A DNA stretch of 64,000 nt, taken from assembly GCA_021292165.1 (NCBI GenBank), contig CM037877.1, forward strand, positions 208,982,715-209,046,714. Direction: 5' to 3'. Below the pieces are notes generated by a model. It saw only the letters and a list, made by a program, of their open reading frames with translations, was not told where the DNA came from and did not search any database. Source of the DNA: Shinisaurus crocodilurus. Its lineage: Eukaryota > Chordata > Lepidosauria > Squamata > Shinisauridae. Both the position numbers and the translations under genes were made by a program. The stretch's first letter is position 1; each line of letters opens with the position of its first letter. Below are positions 53,344 to 64,000 of the stretch, in pieces.

Positions 53344-54652
53344 TGCTGAGTGCTCCTAAAATGCATTTTCTGAAGGTAGGTTTTTCTGATGGCCATTTCC
53401 CCCCACTATTTGAGGAGGTCCCCATAGAACCAGGTTTTCTGAAATAATCTTAACTATGATGGATGCTGTGGCCAGACTGCTATGCTTTGCCAAGCTAGAT
53501 TTTTTGGTTGTTTGTGTTCAGGCAATCCGCTTCCACAGGAATTTAAAGCAACAATCCACCATGTTTTAAGTTCCTGTTCTCAGCTCTGCTGGGGATAGCC
53601 ATTGCCTTACAGTGGCTCCTTTGATGATAGTCATTGCCATGTTTGCCTCTTGGCAAGCAGGGAGCCAGAACTGTTTGCCTCATGGCCCTTTTTTGTGACC
53701 AGTTCTGTCATGCTAACTGCTGCTTATGCTATGGGCTGATGGTAACATGATTGAAGGTCACGTGATGGGCAGTCACACACCCAGAACTCTGCATGTGCTG
53801 ACTTGTGGCAGCAGCACACACGTTTTGCCACATTGCAGATGCTATTTAACAATGCCTTCGATATCTTGCTTGTAAAGCTGGCAAAATCAAGCTCACCAAT
53901 GCAATCATATCTGTCTTGTCACCCAACAATGTTTTGTGAATGGCCCCTGTTAAGGTAATGATCACTGTCTGTACTTCCTGCGTTTCGGTTCCTTCTGACC
54001 TCACTGTTTACAATCCATCCCCTTCCCCAGGTGTGTATATAAATCTGCCAACTTGAGGTTAACACTTCAGGCATATGATGAAGTGAACAGTGTCTGCGAC
54101 AGCGTATGCCATAATACATTTGATTGTTAGTATTCAAGGTACCACAAGACTCTTTGATTGTTTTAACCTACATTTGGCCACTGAAATGAGCTTAATTGGG
54201 TGGCTATGAATGTTGTTGTAACTATTTGATTAAGATGTACTTTTTCTTTCCCTAGTGTTCCGTCCTTGTGGTGGCTTTATCATATCTGAGCTCAGTTCCC
54301 AGTGACTGATCATATTCTGCAACTAACAGGCTTAGACAAACACAATTTTGCAAGCCAGATCTATAGAGGATGTGCTCTCACTCCTTGTACCAAAATCTGG
54401 CTATAGCAAGCAAATTCCTAAATGTTGATATTCTTGGCTCTCTTACTTAAACACAGCTTAGCATAGCTAGGGTGCAGCTTGAATATTTAGAATCTCCAAA
54501 CAAATAGATAAAAAACTGGGAACTCAATGCCAAGAGAATGTCAGTCTTGTCAAATATTGAAGGCTACATTCCATGTTGACATTCTGGAACTCGCTAAATA
54601 TCATGAAGATCCTCACGGATGATGAAAAGCACCTGTGCGTATGTAGTGGAGA
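53344..54652. other. No gene; repeat family D at about 53990-54165
   Basis: 'gtgtgtatataaatctgcc', 'gcatatgatgaagtgaacag' and 'ttagtattcaaggtaccac' match family D (30395-30600). No coding frame is recognised elsewhere in the interval. Confidence 0.4.
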
Positions 54653-54799
54653 GAATCATAGAATAGTAGAGTTGGGAGGGGCCTATAAGGCCATCGAGTC
54701 CAACCCCTTGCTCAATGCAGGAGAACAGATGTGGGCAGCCCAGGCAGTCACCCATCCAAGCACTGACCCGGCTCATATCTGCTTAGCTTCAGCATGTGG
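54653..54799 (-). repeat. 5S rRNA-derived SINE with CR1 tail
   Basis: On the minus strand: 'tgaagctaagcagatatgag', 'cagtgcttggatgggtgac' and 'tgcctgggctgcc' parallel the 5S rRNA internal region, followed by 'cattgagcaaggggttggac' and the CR1 end 'tattctatgattc'. The 5S region differs from the other two copies, so it is a second subfamily. Confidence 0.78.
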
Positions 54800-55020
54800 C
54801 CTGCATTATGTGCTCTCGATGAGGATGAAATGCTTCACAGTCCTTGTCATGGAGGAAACAGCTTTTGATTAAAGCAATGGTGGGGAATTTCTGGTCCATG
54901 GGCCAGATGGAACCTGTGGAGCCTCCACACCTGATCCATGGTGTACCCTCCATTTGGCTTTAAAAGAAGGCTATTATTGGTGCCAATGGAAGCCTCCCCC
55001 CCCTTTTTTTACCACACATG

Positions 55021-55051
<31 letters not shown>

Positions 55052-55310
55052 GAGGGTCACATCTGGAGAGGAAAAGGTTAACTCCCCCTCTCCATGCTCT
55101 GCACCCCTCTCCAAATCACCTCCCTGTGTGGCAATTGGGCTTTTAAGAAAAGCTTCTACCAGTGCCAATGGAAGCTTTTTCCAAAGCCTTATTGCCCTGG
55201 GGGTGGGGAGTGGCATTGAGGAGGGGAGGCAGCACCTGCTGGGGAGGGAAGGGGAGAAAGGGGGAGGGGGGAAGAGGAAGAGAGAAAAAAGGGGACAAAG
55301 AGAGAAGATT
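54800..55310. repeat. hAT-like fragment with (GT)n
   Basis: 'caatggtggggaatttctgg' then 'ccagatggaacctgtggag' resemble the left part of a hAT element. (GT)n at 55020-55048. 55240-55300 is purine-rich (G/A). Confidence 0.5.
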
Positions 55311-55469
55311 TCATAGATAGAGTTGGAAGGAACCTACAAGGCTATCGAGTCCAACCCCCTGCTCAATGCAGGAAACTAGAGGAGGGGTCTCCCATCCAAG
55401 TAATAACCAGGCCTGACCCTGCTTAGTTTTCCACACTCAGACAAGCTGAGCCAGCGTAAGCCACAGGCC
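55311..55469 (-). repeat. 5S rRNA-derived SINE with CR1 tail
   Basis: Nearly the same as 38663-38822: 5S-like 'aagcagggtcaggcctgg' and 'ttattacttggatgggagac', then the CR1 tail 'cattgagcagggggttggac'. Directly adjoins the CR1 3' end at 55475. Confidence 0.82.
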
Positions 55470-55474
55470 TGTAT

Positions 55475-55713
55475 GAATGTGAGAAGAGCAGTGGTGGATC
55501 AGATCAAAGGCCCATCTAGTCCAGCAGTCAGCTCCCACAGTGGCCAACCAGATGCCCACGGGAAGCCCACAACCTGGACGTGAGCGCAAGAGCACCCTCC
55601 GGCTCATGTTCCCCAGCAACTAGTATTGAGAGGCATACTGCCTCTGATGCGGGAAGTATGTAGTCTATAACCAGCATAACTCGTAGCCATTGATAGCTGT
55701 ATCCCCCATGAAT
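55475..55713 (-). repeat. CR1 LINE 3' UTR
   Basis: 'gagcagtggtggatcagatc', 'ccacagtggccaaccagatg' and 'atgttccccagcaactagta' are the antisense of the tail seen at 36400-36606. Confidence 0.8.
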
Positions 55714-56231
55714 AGGAGAGGAAGAGAGAGATAAAAGGAGGGGGGGCAGTAGGGGTGCGTGTGTGGGGCTGCTCAGACTGGAAAGTGTGTCATTTCAGTT
55801 GGCAAAGAAGAAAGAAAATGAGCAAATGGCATCATTTCACTGGTTAATAAGAAACTCCCTTACACGCTTAGAAAGAATGTTAAAAGATAAAAAAAATGTG
55901 TGCAGTGGAGAATGTTATGGCCAATGTTTCTTACAGTGTCTAAATACTGATTTAGCAAACAGAGTACCTGTGTGTGTGTGTGTGTGTGTGTGTGTCAGTC
56001 CAAGTCCAATCTAATTGTTCCTGACTCTGGTGTTTTTGGTATCTCATTGTTGATATACACCCAGTTCTTGCAATCTTGAAATGTCAAAGCTGTCTCTCTG
56101 CTCCGCCAGACCCTTTCAAACTTTCTAACTTCGGGGACCATGTCCCACACTGACGTCTGGTGAAAACCTCTGAGCAGTTGCATCATCAGGCTGCGCATAA
56201 TAGAGGATTCTGGGTGGGATTCTTCTAGGTC
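55714..56231. other. No gene; (GT)n at 55970-55996
   Basis: No recognised frame or other repeat. Confidence 0.4.
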
Positions 56232-56350
56232 AGCTTTCCCCAACCTGGTGCTCCCCACCTGATGGGGATGCTAGTACCACAGCACTGATTGGGGATGATG
56301 GGAATTGTCTAACACATCTGGAAGGCACCAGTTTGGGGAAGGCTGTTCTA
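56232..56350. mobile_element. Family P MITE, reduced
   Basis: Left 'agctttccccaacctggtgc' and right 'caccagtttggggaaggct'. The central part is partly replaced by 'gatggggatgctagtacca', also seen near 57495. Confidence 0.7.
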
Positions 56351-57059
56351 GGCCTCACCATTTCCCCATGCAAACTGAGATGATGTCCTAAAATGCCCCT
56401 ATACTCTCCTGCAGCTGCATAGTGCAGGGGAAGATCGGTAAAGGGCAGGTAAGTTGTCTTTTTCAAGCAAACTTGTTTCACTGATAATCTGGTGTACAAA
56501 AACTGAAACTTCAAAGGAACTTCAAGAACACAGTTTGAAAGTTGCTGCCGTCCATCTTTCATTCTTCCTGACCTATCCCACATCTTCCCATCATCTGGGA
56601 GTGCGTAGTCTGCTCATTTGTGAAGGCCATTTAAATTTTTACTTACTTTGTGAGAGCTGTCTTTAATTTAAAAGATAACATGGCCTACATATAGTACAAC
56701 ATTAAATATTAAAAGTTATGGCAATGCTAAAAGGTTTTGGCTTGCCATCAGTAGACCAGGGCTAATTAGGTGCTCAGCTTTAAATAGCTGATGCTATTGG
56801 TGGCTAATTAGCACCAGACCTAATTCAAACCCATGGGTGAGATTTGCCCTTGCAGAGCCCTTTCACGCTTCCATTGCTACTATAACAAGGTGTTGAACTA
56901 GCCCACTTGGTGCCAGCTTGTTATAGGAAAACTTTGCTGGCATTTAGACATTTGTTGCACAGTCACTTATGTCCATAATGGGTGTGTGTGGGGGTGTCCT
57001 TCCTGTTTTGCTGCTTATCGCATCGCTGGAGCTGGGATGCAAGCCCAGATACGTGACTG
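56351..57059. other. No gene recognised
   Basis: No supported feature; 56640-56740 is AT-rich. Confidence 0.3.
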
Positions 57060-57316
57060 CATTTATTTTTTTATTTAATTTATTTATTATATTTATACCC
57101 CGCCTTTTTTCCTGCAAGGAACCCAAGGCGGCATACATAATCCTCATCCTCCTCTCCATTTTATCCTCACAACAACCCTGTGAGGTAGGTTAGGCTGAGA
57201 GTCAGTGACTGGCCCAAAGTCACCCAGAGAGTTTCGTGGCCGAGCGGGAGCGGGGACTAGAACCTGAATCTCCTGAGTCCCAGTCCAACACTCTAACCAC
57301 TACGCCACACTGGCTT
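57060..57316 (-). repeat. MIR-like CORE-SINE, full length
   Basis: Antisense, (TTTA)n and 'ataccccgccttttttcc' to 'acgccacactggctt'. A short direct repeat of 'gagcgg' in 'gagcgggagcggggactag' is a small insertion relative to other copies. Confidence 0.9.
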
Positions 57317-57594
57317 GACCCTGAATGACCTGGTCATGCTTGACCCTTGCTTGACCCTGCATGACCTGGTCAGGCCTGGTGCTGCTGTTCAGCTCCTCAT
57401 CCTGCCTCTGCCACTTCCTCTGCCAGAGGAGGAGGAAGAGGTGCAATTAGAGTGGTCGAACATTACTACCAGTGTTGGCCTCTCCCCCAGCTGATGGGGA
57501 TGCCAGTACCATAGCCAATCCTCGCTTACCATTGCCTTGGTCCCTGGCCCCTTCTCCCCTGCATACTGAATTCTCTTCAGGAAGAGTTAAAAAA

Positions 57595-57746
57595 ATATAT
57601 AGCAGCCTTCCCTAGCCCAGTGCCCTCCAGATGTTTTGGACTACAGCTCCCAGAATTCCTGATCACTGCCCATGCCTGCTAGGGCTGATGGGAGTTGTGA
57701 TCCAAAACTTCTGGAGGGCAGCAGGCTGGGGAAGGCTGATATACAG
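57595..57746. mobile_element. Family P hAT MITE with 8-bp duplication (7/8)
   Basis: Element 57603-57738, starting CAGCCTTCCCTAGCC and ending GGCTGGGGAAGGCTG. The flanks are atatatag (57595-57602) and atatacag (57739-57746). The right flank overlaps the left end of the mariner-like MITE at 57744, so the hAT copy inserted into that element's end. This anchors family P in the hAT superfamily. Confidence 0.8.
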
Positions 57747-57966
57747 GTTACGAATGTCCCGACTTACGGACAACTCATACTTAAGAACGAGCCGCCATAT
57801 ATTTAAAAATCTGAGTTAAATACAATGGTTCGTACTTACGAATGCACACACTATACTTTGCGACACTTCGCAAACATTGCGCGGCTTCTGTTCCGACTTA
57901 CGTACACATTCGACTTAAAGACAGACTTACGAACGGATCTCATTCGTAACCCGGAGACTGCCTGTA
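57742..57966. mobile_element. Tc1/mariner (Tigger-like) MITE
   Basis: Element 57744-57964 between TA dinucleotides. The right end reads, in reverse complement, 'caggcagtctccgggttacg'. The left end 'caggttacgaatgtcccg' lacks about 13 bp of this inverted repeat. The inner arms 'acttacggacaact' and 'gacttaaagacagactt' are also inverted repeats. Non-coding. Confidence 0.75.
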
Positions 57967-59623
57967 TAATGTTGTGCAGGCTTGGCCTAATTCCTACAAA
58001 CCAAAGGACACAGTGAGCTTTTCTGCTTAAACATGGCATGCATTTGGCAAAGACCTGGCACAAGATTTAGAACCAAATGGTTTGGAAATACAGTATTGAA
58101 TGGCATAAAAGGGGGAAATGCAGATGCTGATCCTCCACATATGCCTCTGAGCAACTCCTTTGAAAGGGTACTGTAGATCAAAGAAGACTTGCTGCATGAT
58201 GACAGCAGTCCTCATTTAGGAAGTTACTTAAGCATGCATTTAATTTAAACATGGGAATTAAGCCCCATTTACTCAATGGAGCTAAAGCACATGATTAAAT
58301 TTAAACAGAAGATTGAATACTCTGCTCAATGACACCATGGCTGCCAAGAGCAAATGTTCAAAAGCCATCAGGAAGGCCCCTAAAACCAGAAGCTTGCAGG
58401 ATTAAACTGCAGCCGTGCTTCTACTGTTGAGAAAATATCTCCCCAGAGGTGCCTGAATAAATACAGCTGTGTTTACAGGGCTCAGCCGATGAAGAAGAGG
58501 CTTGCTTTCCATGGGAGGACACAGGCTTGCAGCAGCAAACACCAGCCTTTAAGGCTAATCCTTCCCCTTGCCCACTTTGGAAAAGTAAATTCCAGACTTA
58601 GCCTTTGTTCTGGTCAAACTTACTTTCCTTGTGGTTCATTGAGCACTGTTGTTATCGGTTTAGGGAAGCTGCCCAAAGAACAGGGATGAGCTGAGATGAC
58701 AATTCCAGTTTGGTCTGGCCCATGTTAGGTATTGTGTTAGATATGAAGAGAGCAAGAGAGGTGGTTGTGTTGCTATTCCTAGATGGTGGCCTAAATGCTT
58801 CGTCTTCTTGGGAGTGTGAAAGTTAAAGCTGTTTCTCTGTTTCAGCTTGTAAAGCATACAGAGCCAGAGTACAGGATTGGATGTCACTTCTCCTCCAATC
58901 TGGCCCAATATGTAGAGGGCAGAAAATATGTGTCGCTCCTTCCTGCTCACCTCGTGCACCGTCCCTGCCTGTACATGTGGAAAGACATTGACCGAAGGCC
59001 ACCTATGCCTGTACAATTCAATATGTGTAGGTGAAAATCATGTGACGTCTTGATGTAATTAGGGATTTAATTGTGATTTCCTGTTTTAATTAGGAAACCA
59101 ACCACATTATTTTCTCCTGTGTGTGTTGAATTGTGCACATATAGGTGGCATTTGGACAAGCGCCCAGTGTATACAAGTGGGGACAGCAGAGGCATCACAC
59201 TGGTACATATTTGCTCCGCTCCACGCATTGGGCTGGGTTGGGGGCATTGTAATTAAAGAATAATTACGCAGTGATAGAAGAGTGCTCCGTGGCCTCAGAT
59301 TGACACAAATCTAACTGTGGACTGGTGCCAGTCCATGAAGTAGGGTGGCCATGAGTCTTGTCTTACAGAGGACAGTCCTCTATTTTGAAGGTGTCTTCTA
59401 TTTGAAGGCCTGCCCAGTCCAAATCCAGTTTAAAGATCAAGAACTATCACAATGGAGAGCCATCAGTGACCTTGACGTTGCCCATCAACAAATTTTATGC
59501 AAATCAGTGTCCTCACATTTCCTCTTTTTTGATGATTCATAAGTGGCTACCCTACAGTGAAGCATGAGCTAGGACACCCTAGGACTGGACAGCCCTTCAA
59601 AGAGAGGACACCAACACACAGGG
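57967..59623. other. No gene; candidate conserved non-coding DNA at 59040-59290
   Basis: 59040-59290 contains repeated homeodomain-type cores (gtaattaggg, tttaattgtg, ttttaattagg, gtaattaaagaataattac) and is free of the repeats seen around it. 57967-59040 shows no recognised gene. Confidence 0.35.
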
Positions 59624-59818
59624 GAGGGACTGTAGCTCAGCGGTAGAGCACATGCTTTGCATGCAGAAAGTCCCAGGTTCAACCCCTGCGGTCTCCTGGT
59701 AGGGATGGAGAAATTCCTGCCCGAAACCTTGGAAAGCTACTGCCAGTCAGTGTCGACAGTACTGGTCTAGATGGACCAATGGTCTGACTTAGTATAAGGC
59801 AGCTTCCCATGTCCCTAT
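59624..59818 (+). repeat. tRNA-Ala-like SINE, full length
   Basis: 'gggactgtagctcagcggta', 'catgctttgcatgcag', B box 'ccaggttcaacccc', body 'ctgcccgaaaccttggaaag' and the end 'tataaggcagcttcccatgt'. It is the best-preserved copy of this family here. Confidence 0.87.
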
Positions 59819-61202
59819 GGATGGAATTTTCTGCATGTTACCCCAAATGTGGATAGTGCTGATGTGCTAAAAATACCATCCTGTTTGTGGTGGTGCCTTC
59901 TTCCAACTGGCTCACCATGGGCAGGGTGCCATATGTGAGCAATTTCATGTGATTGCCAACCCCCCCACCCCCGATGGCACACCCAGACTTTTATTTCCAC
60001 AATAGCCTGGGAAGATTCAGATCACCCATCTGTTCTGTGAAGGCTGGTTAAAAATGTATGTGACATGTCAGATACGGTGAATCAAATTGCACATCTTAGT
60101 AACTCCGCCTTTTCCAGTCAGTTGTGGAGTTGGGTGGGTGGTGGTAAATACTATGAGGCTGCAAGAACCTCAGTATTGAGTTCATAGGTAGCCATCATGG
60201 TGCTCACCAGTGGTGTAGTGGAGGCAGGGTTCTCCGGGATGCAGCACTGGCACTTTTTTATTAGCAGGCATCTGCCCCCCCCCCCCGCAGGCTCAGAATT
60301 CCGTTTCCTCCATGCTTAGCTGCAGTCCTCACTGTAGGCAGTGGGTTGTTGGGGTGGCTTGGCCTTTAATGGGAAATTAAGATCCATTAGCTTTACAAAA
60401 GACCTGCTTCTAGCTGATGAAATTGAAAACTCCTAGAACTGGTTTGTTGATATGGATCAACAGAGCTGCCTGCAATTCTGGACTCTCCTTGGGGGCCTGG
60501 CTATGGAGATTGTCAAGATGAGCGCCTGCACATCAAAATTTACAGCTGTGCCACGGGTGCCCCCACTCCTCAGAATCCACCCTTATAGCTCATGTTCCCT
60601 GGGCTAGCAAATTGCTACGGCTAGGCCTGCATGTCCCACGGCATTTTTATTTTTTAATGACATCCTTTCTACTATACACCTTGAGCAATCCTGATGTATT
60701 TGCTGTTGTCACCTGCATTTGGTTTACAAATGTGACGAGGGAAATGCACTCTTGTTGGTTTTTTCCTCTTTTCTCTGATCAACCCAAGGGCCAAGGCCCT
60801 TCCTCCTAAAGGGAGTTGGCATCATGATGTTTACAGTGCTCTGGCACATCTTATGCATTCATCTCTGGGCTTTTAAAATTTGCTAATGCAGCATATTTTG
60901 CATTAGATGATTACTGCTGAAAACTGGCTGGAGTTCCCCCTCTGGCACTTCAGTTTTTAATTGATAAAACCAACGTGGGTTAGTAAGTAAAGAGTGGGAT
61001 TTATAATCCTTGTAGAGATGGGTTTTAGCACAGGAAAGCCTTGGGCAACTTTCCACAGCAAAGCTGTGCTAATGCTCTCAATCTTGTGCTATAGCAGCTT
61101 TCTGTCATCAAATCTGCCATCTAGTCCCTTTTGTTATCTCAGAATTTGGGTCCCCAACAGAGACATGCACACACAGCACTCCAGTTTGTTATCCCCTAGA
61201 CC
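59819..61202. other. No gene recognised
   Basis: No coding frame or repeat that I can support; C-run at 60278-60288. Confidence 0.3.
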
Positions 61203-61328
61203 AGCCTTCCTCAGTCTGGTGCCCTGCAGATGAGTTGGACTATAACTCCCAGCATCCCCCAGCCAGATTGCTGGGAACTGTTGCACCAACACATCTAGAG
61301 AGGGTACCAGGTTGGGAAAGGCTGTCCT
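61203..61328. mobile_element. Family P hAT-like MITE
   Basis: Left 'cagccttcctcagtctggtg', right 'taccaggttgggaaaggctg', with hairpin arms 'tataactcccagcatcccc' and 'tgctgggaactgttg'. Confidence 0.72.
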
Positions 61329-62129
61329 AGACACACCCCAGCTCTGTCAATGACCATCTTTTCCCTGAACTACATTATTCCTTGCAATTCCTGATGCGGT
61401 TCTCTGTTAAGAAAGGTGCCATTTTTCAAATAGATTTTATATGGCCATTATGCACATGGCTTCTTAAGGCCCATTGAAATAGGTTTTGAAGTTAAGCAAA
61501 GGGCTGCATCACTCAGGAGATGTTTTCAGAACTTGCAAGTTGCAGTCAAACTTGTCCTGAAGTAGGAAAAAGGAGAATGTAACCCATAGCTCTTGTTTAA
61601 GGGCATGTCTAGAGAGCTGGGATGTACTGCTTCATGGTTTCTGGTCCCTGGTTGTAGTAACTTGTGCTGGTGGACCACTAGTCCCAATTGTTGACATGGA
61701 CTGGAGAAGGATCACCCCATCTACACATTCTGGATGGATGGGACTGGCTAAAGCCGGCCAGATCACAAGGTAGCCTGAAGGGTCCACCTCTTGTGGAGAG
61801 TCCAGGACAAGATTAATAAGCAGCAAATTTCAGAGGAATGTTGTCTAAAACAAGCTACCTTTGAACCCCAAATTCACCAAATTTTGTGGCAGCTGGAGAA
61901 GCCCCTTCAAGAGAGAGATGATGGTGTCACTCAAGAAAATCTTGGATTTATTGTTATTAGTGACATTGAGTGCCATTTTGGGGTTGGGCAGGGTGGGGGT
62001 GGAAAGGCAGGATATAAACCAAGTACATAAATGATAAATAAAATAGAGCAGTTGCTCAAGGAAGGCTCTGCATAATGTCCTGGAGAGCATCTTGGAGGTA
62101 CTTCTCTACTACTGCAAGCCCACGTAGTG
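61329..62129. other. No gene; possible LINE tail at 61970-62050
   Basis: 'aggcaggatataaaccaagt' and 'ataaatgataaataaaatag' look like a degraded LINE 3' tail. No other feature supported. Confidence 0.35.
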
Positions 62130-62357
62130 CAGTAATACCTTGGATTGCAAGTAACTTGGTCTGAGAGCATTTTGCAAGACAAGCAAATTTTTTAAAATAA
62201 TTTTTGACTTGATAAACAAGCGACGTCTTGCAATACAAGTAGTCAGTAGGGATGTAACCGCTCGCCTCAAGTGGGCGTAGCAGGCCAAAATCAGCCCTGC
62301 TCATGCCCGCCAGAGACTCGCTTTGATATAAGAGTGTTTTGGATTACAAGCAGAAAC
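62130..62357 (-). mobile_element. Tigger/pogo-like MITE, truncated
   Basis: Same family as 4113-4361 in reverse orientation: CAGTAATACCTTGGATTGCA at 62130, the GC-rich module at 62250-62310 and 'tttggattacaagca' at the far end. The outer ~40 bp of that end are lost. Confidence 0.78.
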
Positions 62358-62431
62358 GGTGTGAAGGGATGACTAGCTTAACCCTTTCACCTCAAGCAGC
62401 AAAGAAGTTGAGACTGGACTCTCTTCAGGCA

Positions 62432-62572
62432 GGGTTAGGCAATGTGGTGCCCTCCAGATGTTTTGGGCTATAACTCCCATAATCCTTAACCATTGACCAT
62501 GCTGGCTGGGACTTATGGGAGATGTATTCCAAAACACCTGGAAGGTGCCAGGCTGCCAATCCTTGTCCTAAG
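62432..62572. mobile_element. Family P hAT-like MITE, diverged
   Basis: 'gtggtgccctccagatgttt', 'ggctataactcccataatcc', 'ttatgggagatgtattcc' and 'acctggaaggtgccaggctg' form the arms. Confidence 0.68.
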
Positions 62573-63227
62573 GGATGGGTACCTTTCCTACACTGTTATG
62601 GAGAACCAGGGAGGCTGGGGCCTAGAAATGCCCTGTAACAAACACTGTGGCAAGGGACAATTCTGCCTCAAGAACACCCCAGTCTGTTCCCATTGTGCTG
62701 TAAGCACCTGTGGCTCAAGACTATCTCCACCTCTCTCTGCAGCTCTTTGGGGCCACTCATTCTGCCGCAGCTGCTTCTACTCTGACCATAACTGGAGGAG
62801 AGGCCTCGGTTAACTGCCACTTGCTGCCAAGGTAGAGAGGGTGTTTCACTCTGTATTTTCGTTGTTTCAAAACTGTTCATTGAATGGTTGTTTATGTGGC
62901 GACATGGTGGATAAGTGATTTATTGTTGATGGATTTGTCATGCTTTGCTGTGAACTGCCTTGAGCATTAATGTATACAGAAAACTGGTCTCCCAATAAAG
63001 TGAGTATGGATATGATGCCACATCTGACTGTTGCATGACTCTTTGTGTGGTGCAGATGAAAATAGGCTGGGTTGGGATTGGGAATATCAGACTGATCTGA
63101 TACGTTCAGAATGCACAGAACGGAATATTTGTGTATGCTTGGACTTACCATCTCAACTGGTGTGATTCCATTGCTAGAGTGCACCAGTCATAACGATCCT
63201 CTTTCTCGTTTGTGCATCACGCCTATT
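62573..63227. other. No gene recognised
   Basis: No feature that I can support. Short cysteine-rich frames near 62640-62780 are not a recognisable domain. Confidence 0.3.
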
Positions 63228-63572
63228 TTAGATGTATAAGCTGTGAGTGCCATTGCTTATGTAGCCAAAATACCACCCGTGCACAAGAGGGAAGTGTCAG
63301 TAGACTCGGGGGAACCCTGAGATTTGCAGAAGTACAAAAACCTTTAGGGGGAAAAAGCCAAGGAGGAGGGGAAGTCCCCAAAACAGTCCAATGAGGACTG
63401 AGTGTGTGTAGTGGCCACAGAATATTGACTGTTGCGGGTGGAGGGAGGGAACAGAAAACCAGGTGGGAGCGGGAATCATGTGGATCATCATGGAGGTGGG
63501 CATGGCTGACTGACCGGACTAGTGAACAGGAGCACCCCATGCTGCAACGTTTTGTTGCAAGTCTCGCTTGTA
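63228..63572. repeat. Repeat family A, most complete copy
   Basis: 'gccattgcttatgtagcc', 'gcacaagagggaagtgtcag', 'gatttgcagaagtacaaaaa', 'tgttgcgggtggagggaggg' and 'caacgttttgttgcaagtct' in order. Fragments of both ends occur at 5895, 6640 and 11150. About 345 bp; class unknown. Confidence 0.6.
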
Positions 63573-64000
63573 TGTCACTGTCGCTGTTTTTAAAACACAA
63601 CAAGGCCCACATAGTTTTGCTGTTACATTTCCCACTGGAAAGCCACAGGCAAACGACTACCCATAACTCTTGTTTAGAGAAGAGAGAAGGAATGACAAGA
63701 AGTAAGAGAAAAGGAGATTCTACTCCCAGTCCATTCTGCGACCAGGCAGGTAGAAGTAATAGAGCCATTTTTAGCAGCTTCCACATAGCAGAGTTAGCCT
63801 GGGGCAGGAATAAAGTTGCTGCATATAATTACTTCTGGTGATATGCAGAGTCTGTAGCAGTAAGGTCAATTCCAATACTACTTGCACCCCTTAAATGATG
63901 GTAGAATTATAGAGCTGGACACACACACAGCCACTACCACCAGCACCACCACACTTCTTTGCACCCTGAGCACCGCACCTTGGAGCACTGCTTCAGATAC
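63573..64000. other. No gene recognised
   Basis: No coding or repeat signal, apart from 'cacacacacagccactacc' and CACCA-rich text at 63920-63955. Confidence 0.3.

Noticed and set aside
1..64000. CRISPR arrays, operons, bacterial promoters or phage features
   Set aside because: Nothing of the kind is seen; repeat content is that of a vertebrate nuclear genome.

Overview
The window is vertebrate nuclear DNA, most likely from a squamate reptile. The evidence is the repeat mix: CR1-clade and L2-clade LINE remnants, MIR-like CORE-SINEs with an L2-type tail, tRNA-Ala-like SINEs, 5S rRNA-like SINEs with a CR1-type tail, very many short hAT-like palindromic MITEs, and abundant (CA)n, (TC)n and trinucleotide microsatellites. 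I see no intact host protein-coding gene, no canonical tRNA or rRNA gene, no CRISPR array and no prokaryotic feature. Family names are assigned by motif recognition, not by database search.

Layout. 1-5 kb: a hAT-type transposon with an 8-bp target duplication and a duplicated left end, then a solo LTR inside a SINE, with a Tigger-like MITE inside the LTR. 5-8.5 kb: SINEs and MITEs. 8.6-10.6 kb: a 5'-truncated L2-type LINE whose reverse transcriptase is open except for one frameshift. 10.6-12.9 kb: MITEs and CR1 remnants. 12.9-14.9 kb: a 1,997-bp hAT-type element with matching 12-bp terminal inverted repeats and a perfect 8-bp target duplication. It carries a CpG-rich block, a compound trinucleotide repeat and a 426-bp copy of a TRIM-type RING/B-box segment. 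16.3-17.7 kb: the related TRIM pseudogene (RING, B-box, coiled coil, PRY-SPRY) without introns and with many frameshifts and stops; its RING segment is 424/426 identical to the piece in the transposon. 18-64 kb: intergenic or intronic DNA packed with CR1 and L2 fragments, SINEs, MITEs, microsatellites and two local tandem duplications. A few non-repetitive stretches carry clustered homeodomain- or POU-type motifs and might be conserved non-coding elements.

The strongest candidate for something new is the 12.9-14.9 kb element: it looks like a vertebrate Pack-type (gene-fragment-capturing) hAT transposon that has taken up part of a neighbouring TRIM pseudogene together with a CpG-island-like block. 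Other points of note are a 78-bp perfect inverted repeat at 46.2 kb with one-armed relatives elsewhere, three 5S-headed SINEs with CR1 tails, and a GC-rich module shared by a Tigger-like MITE family and a separate 240-bp element.
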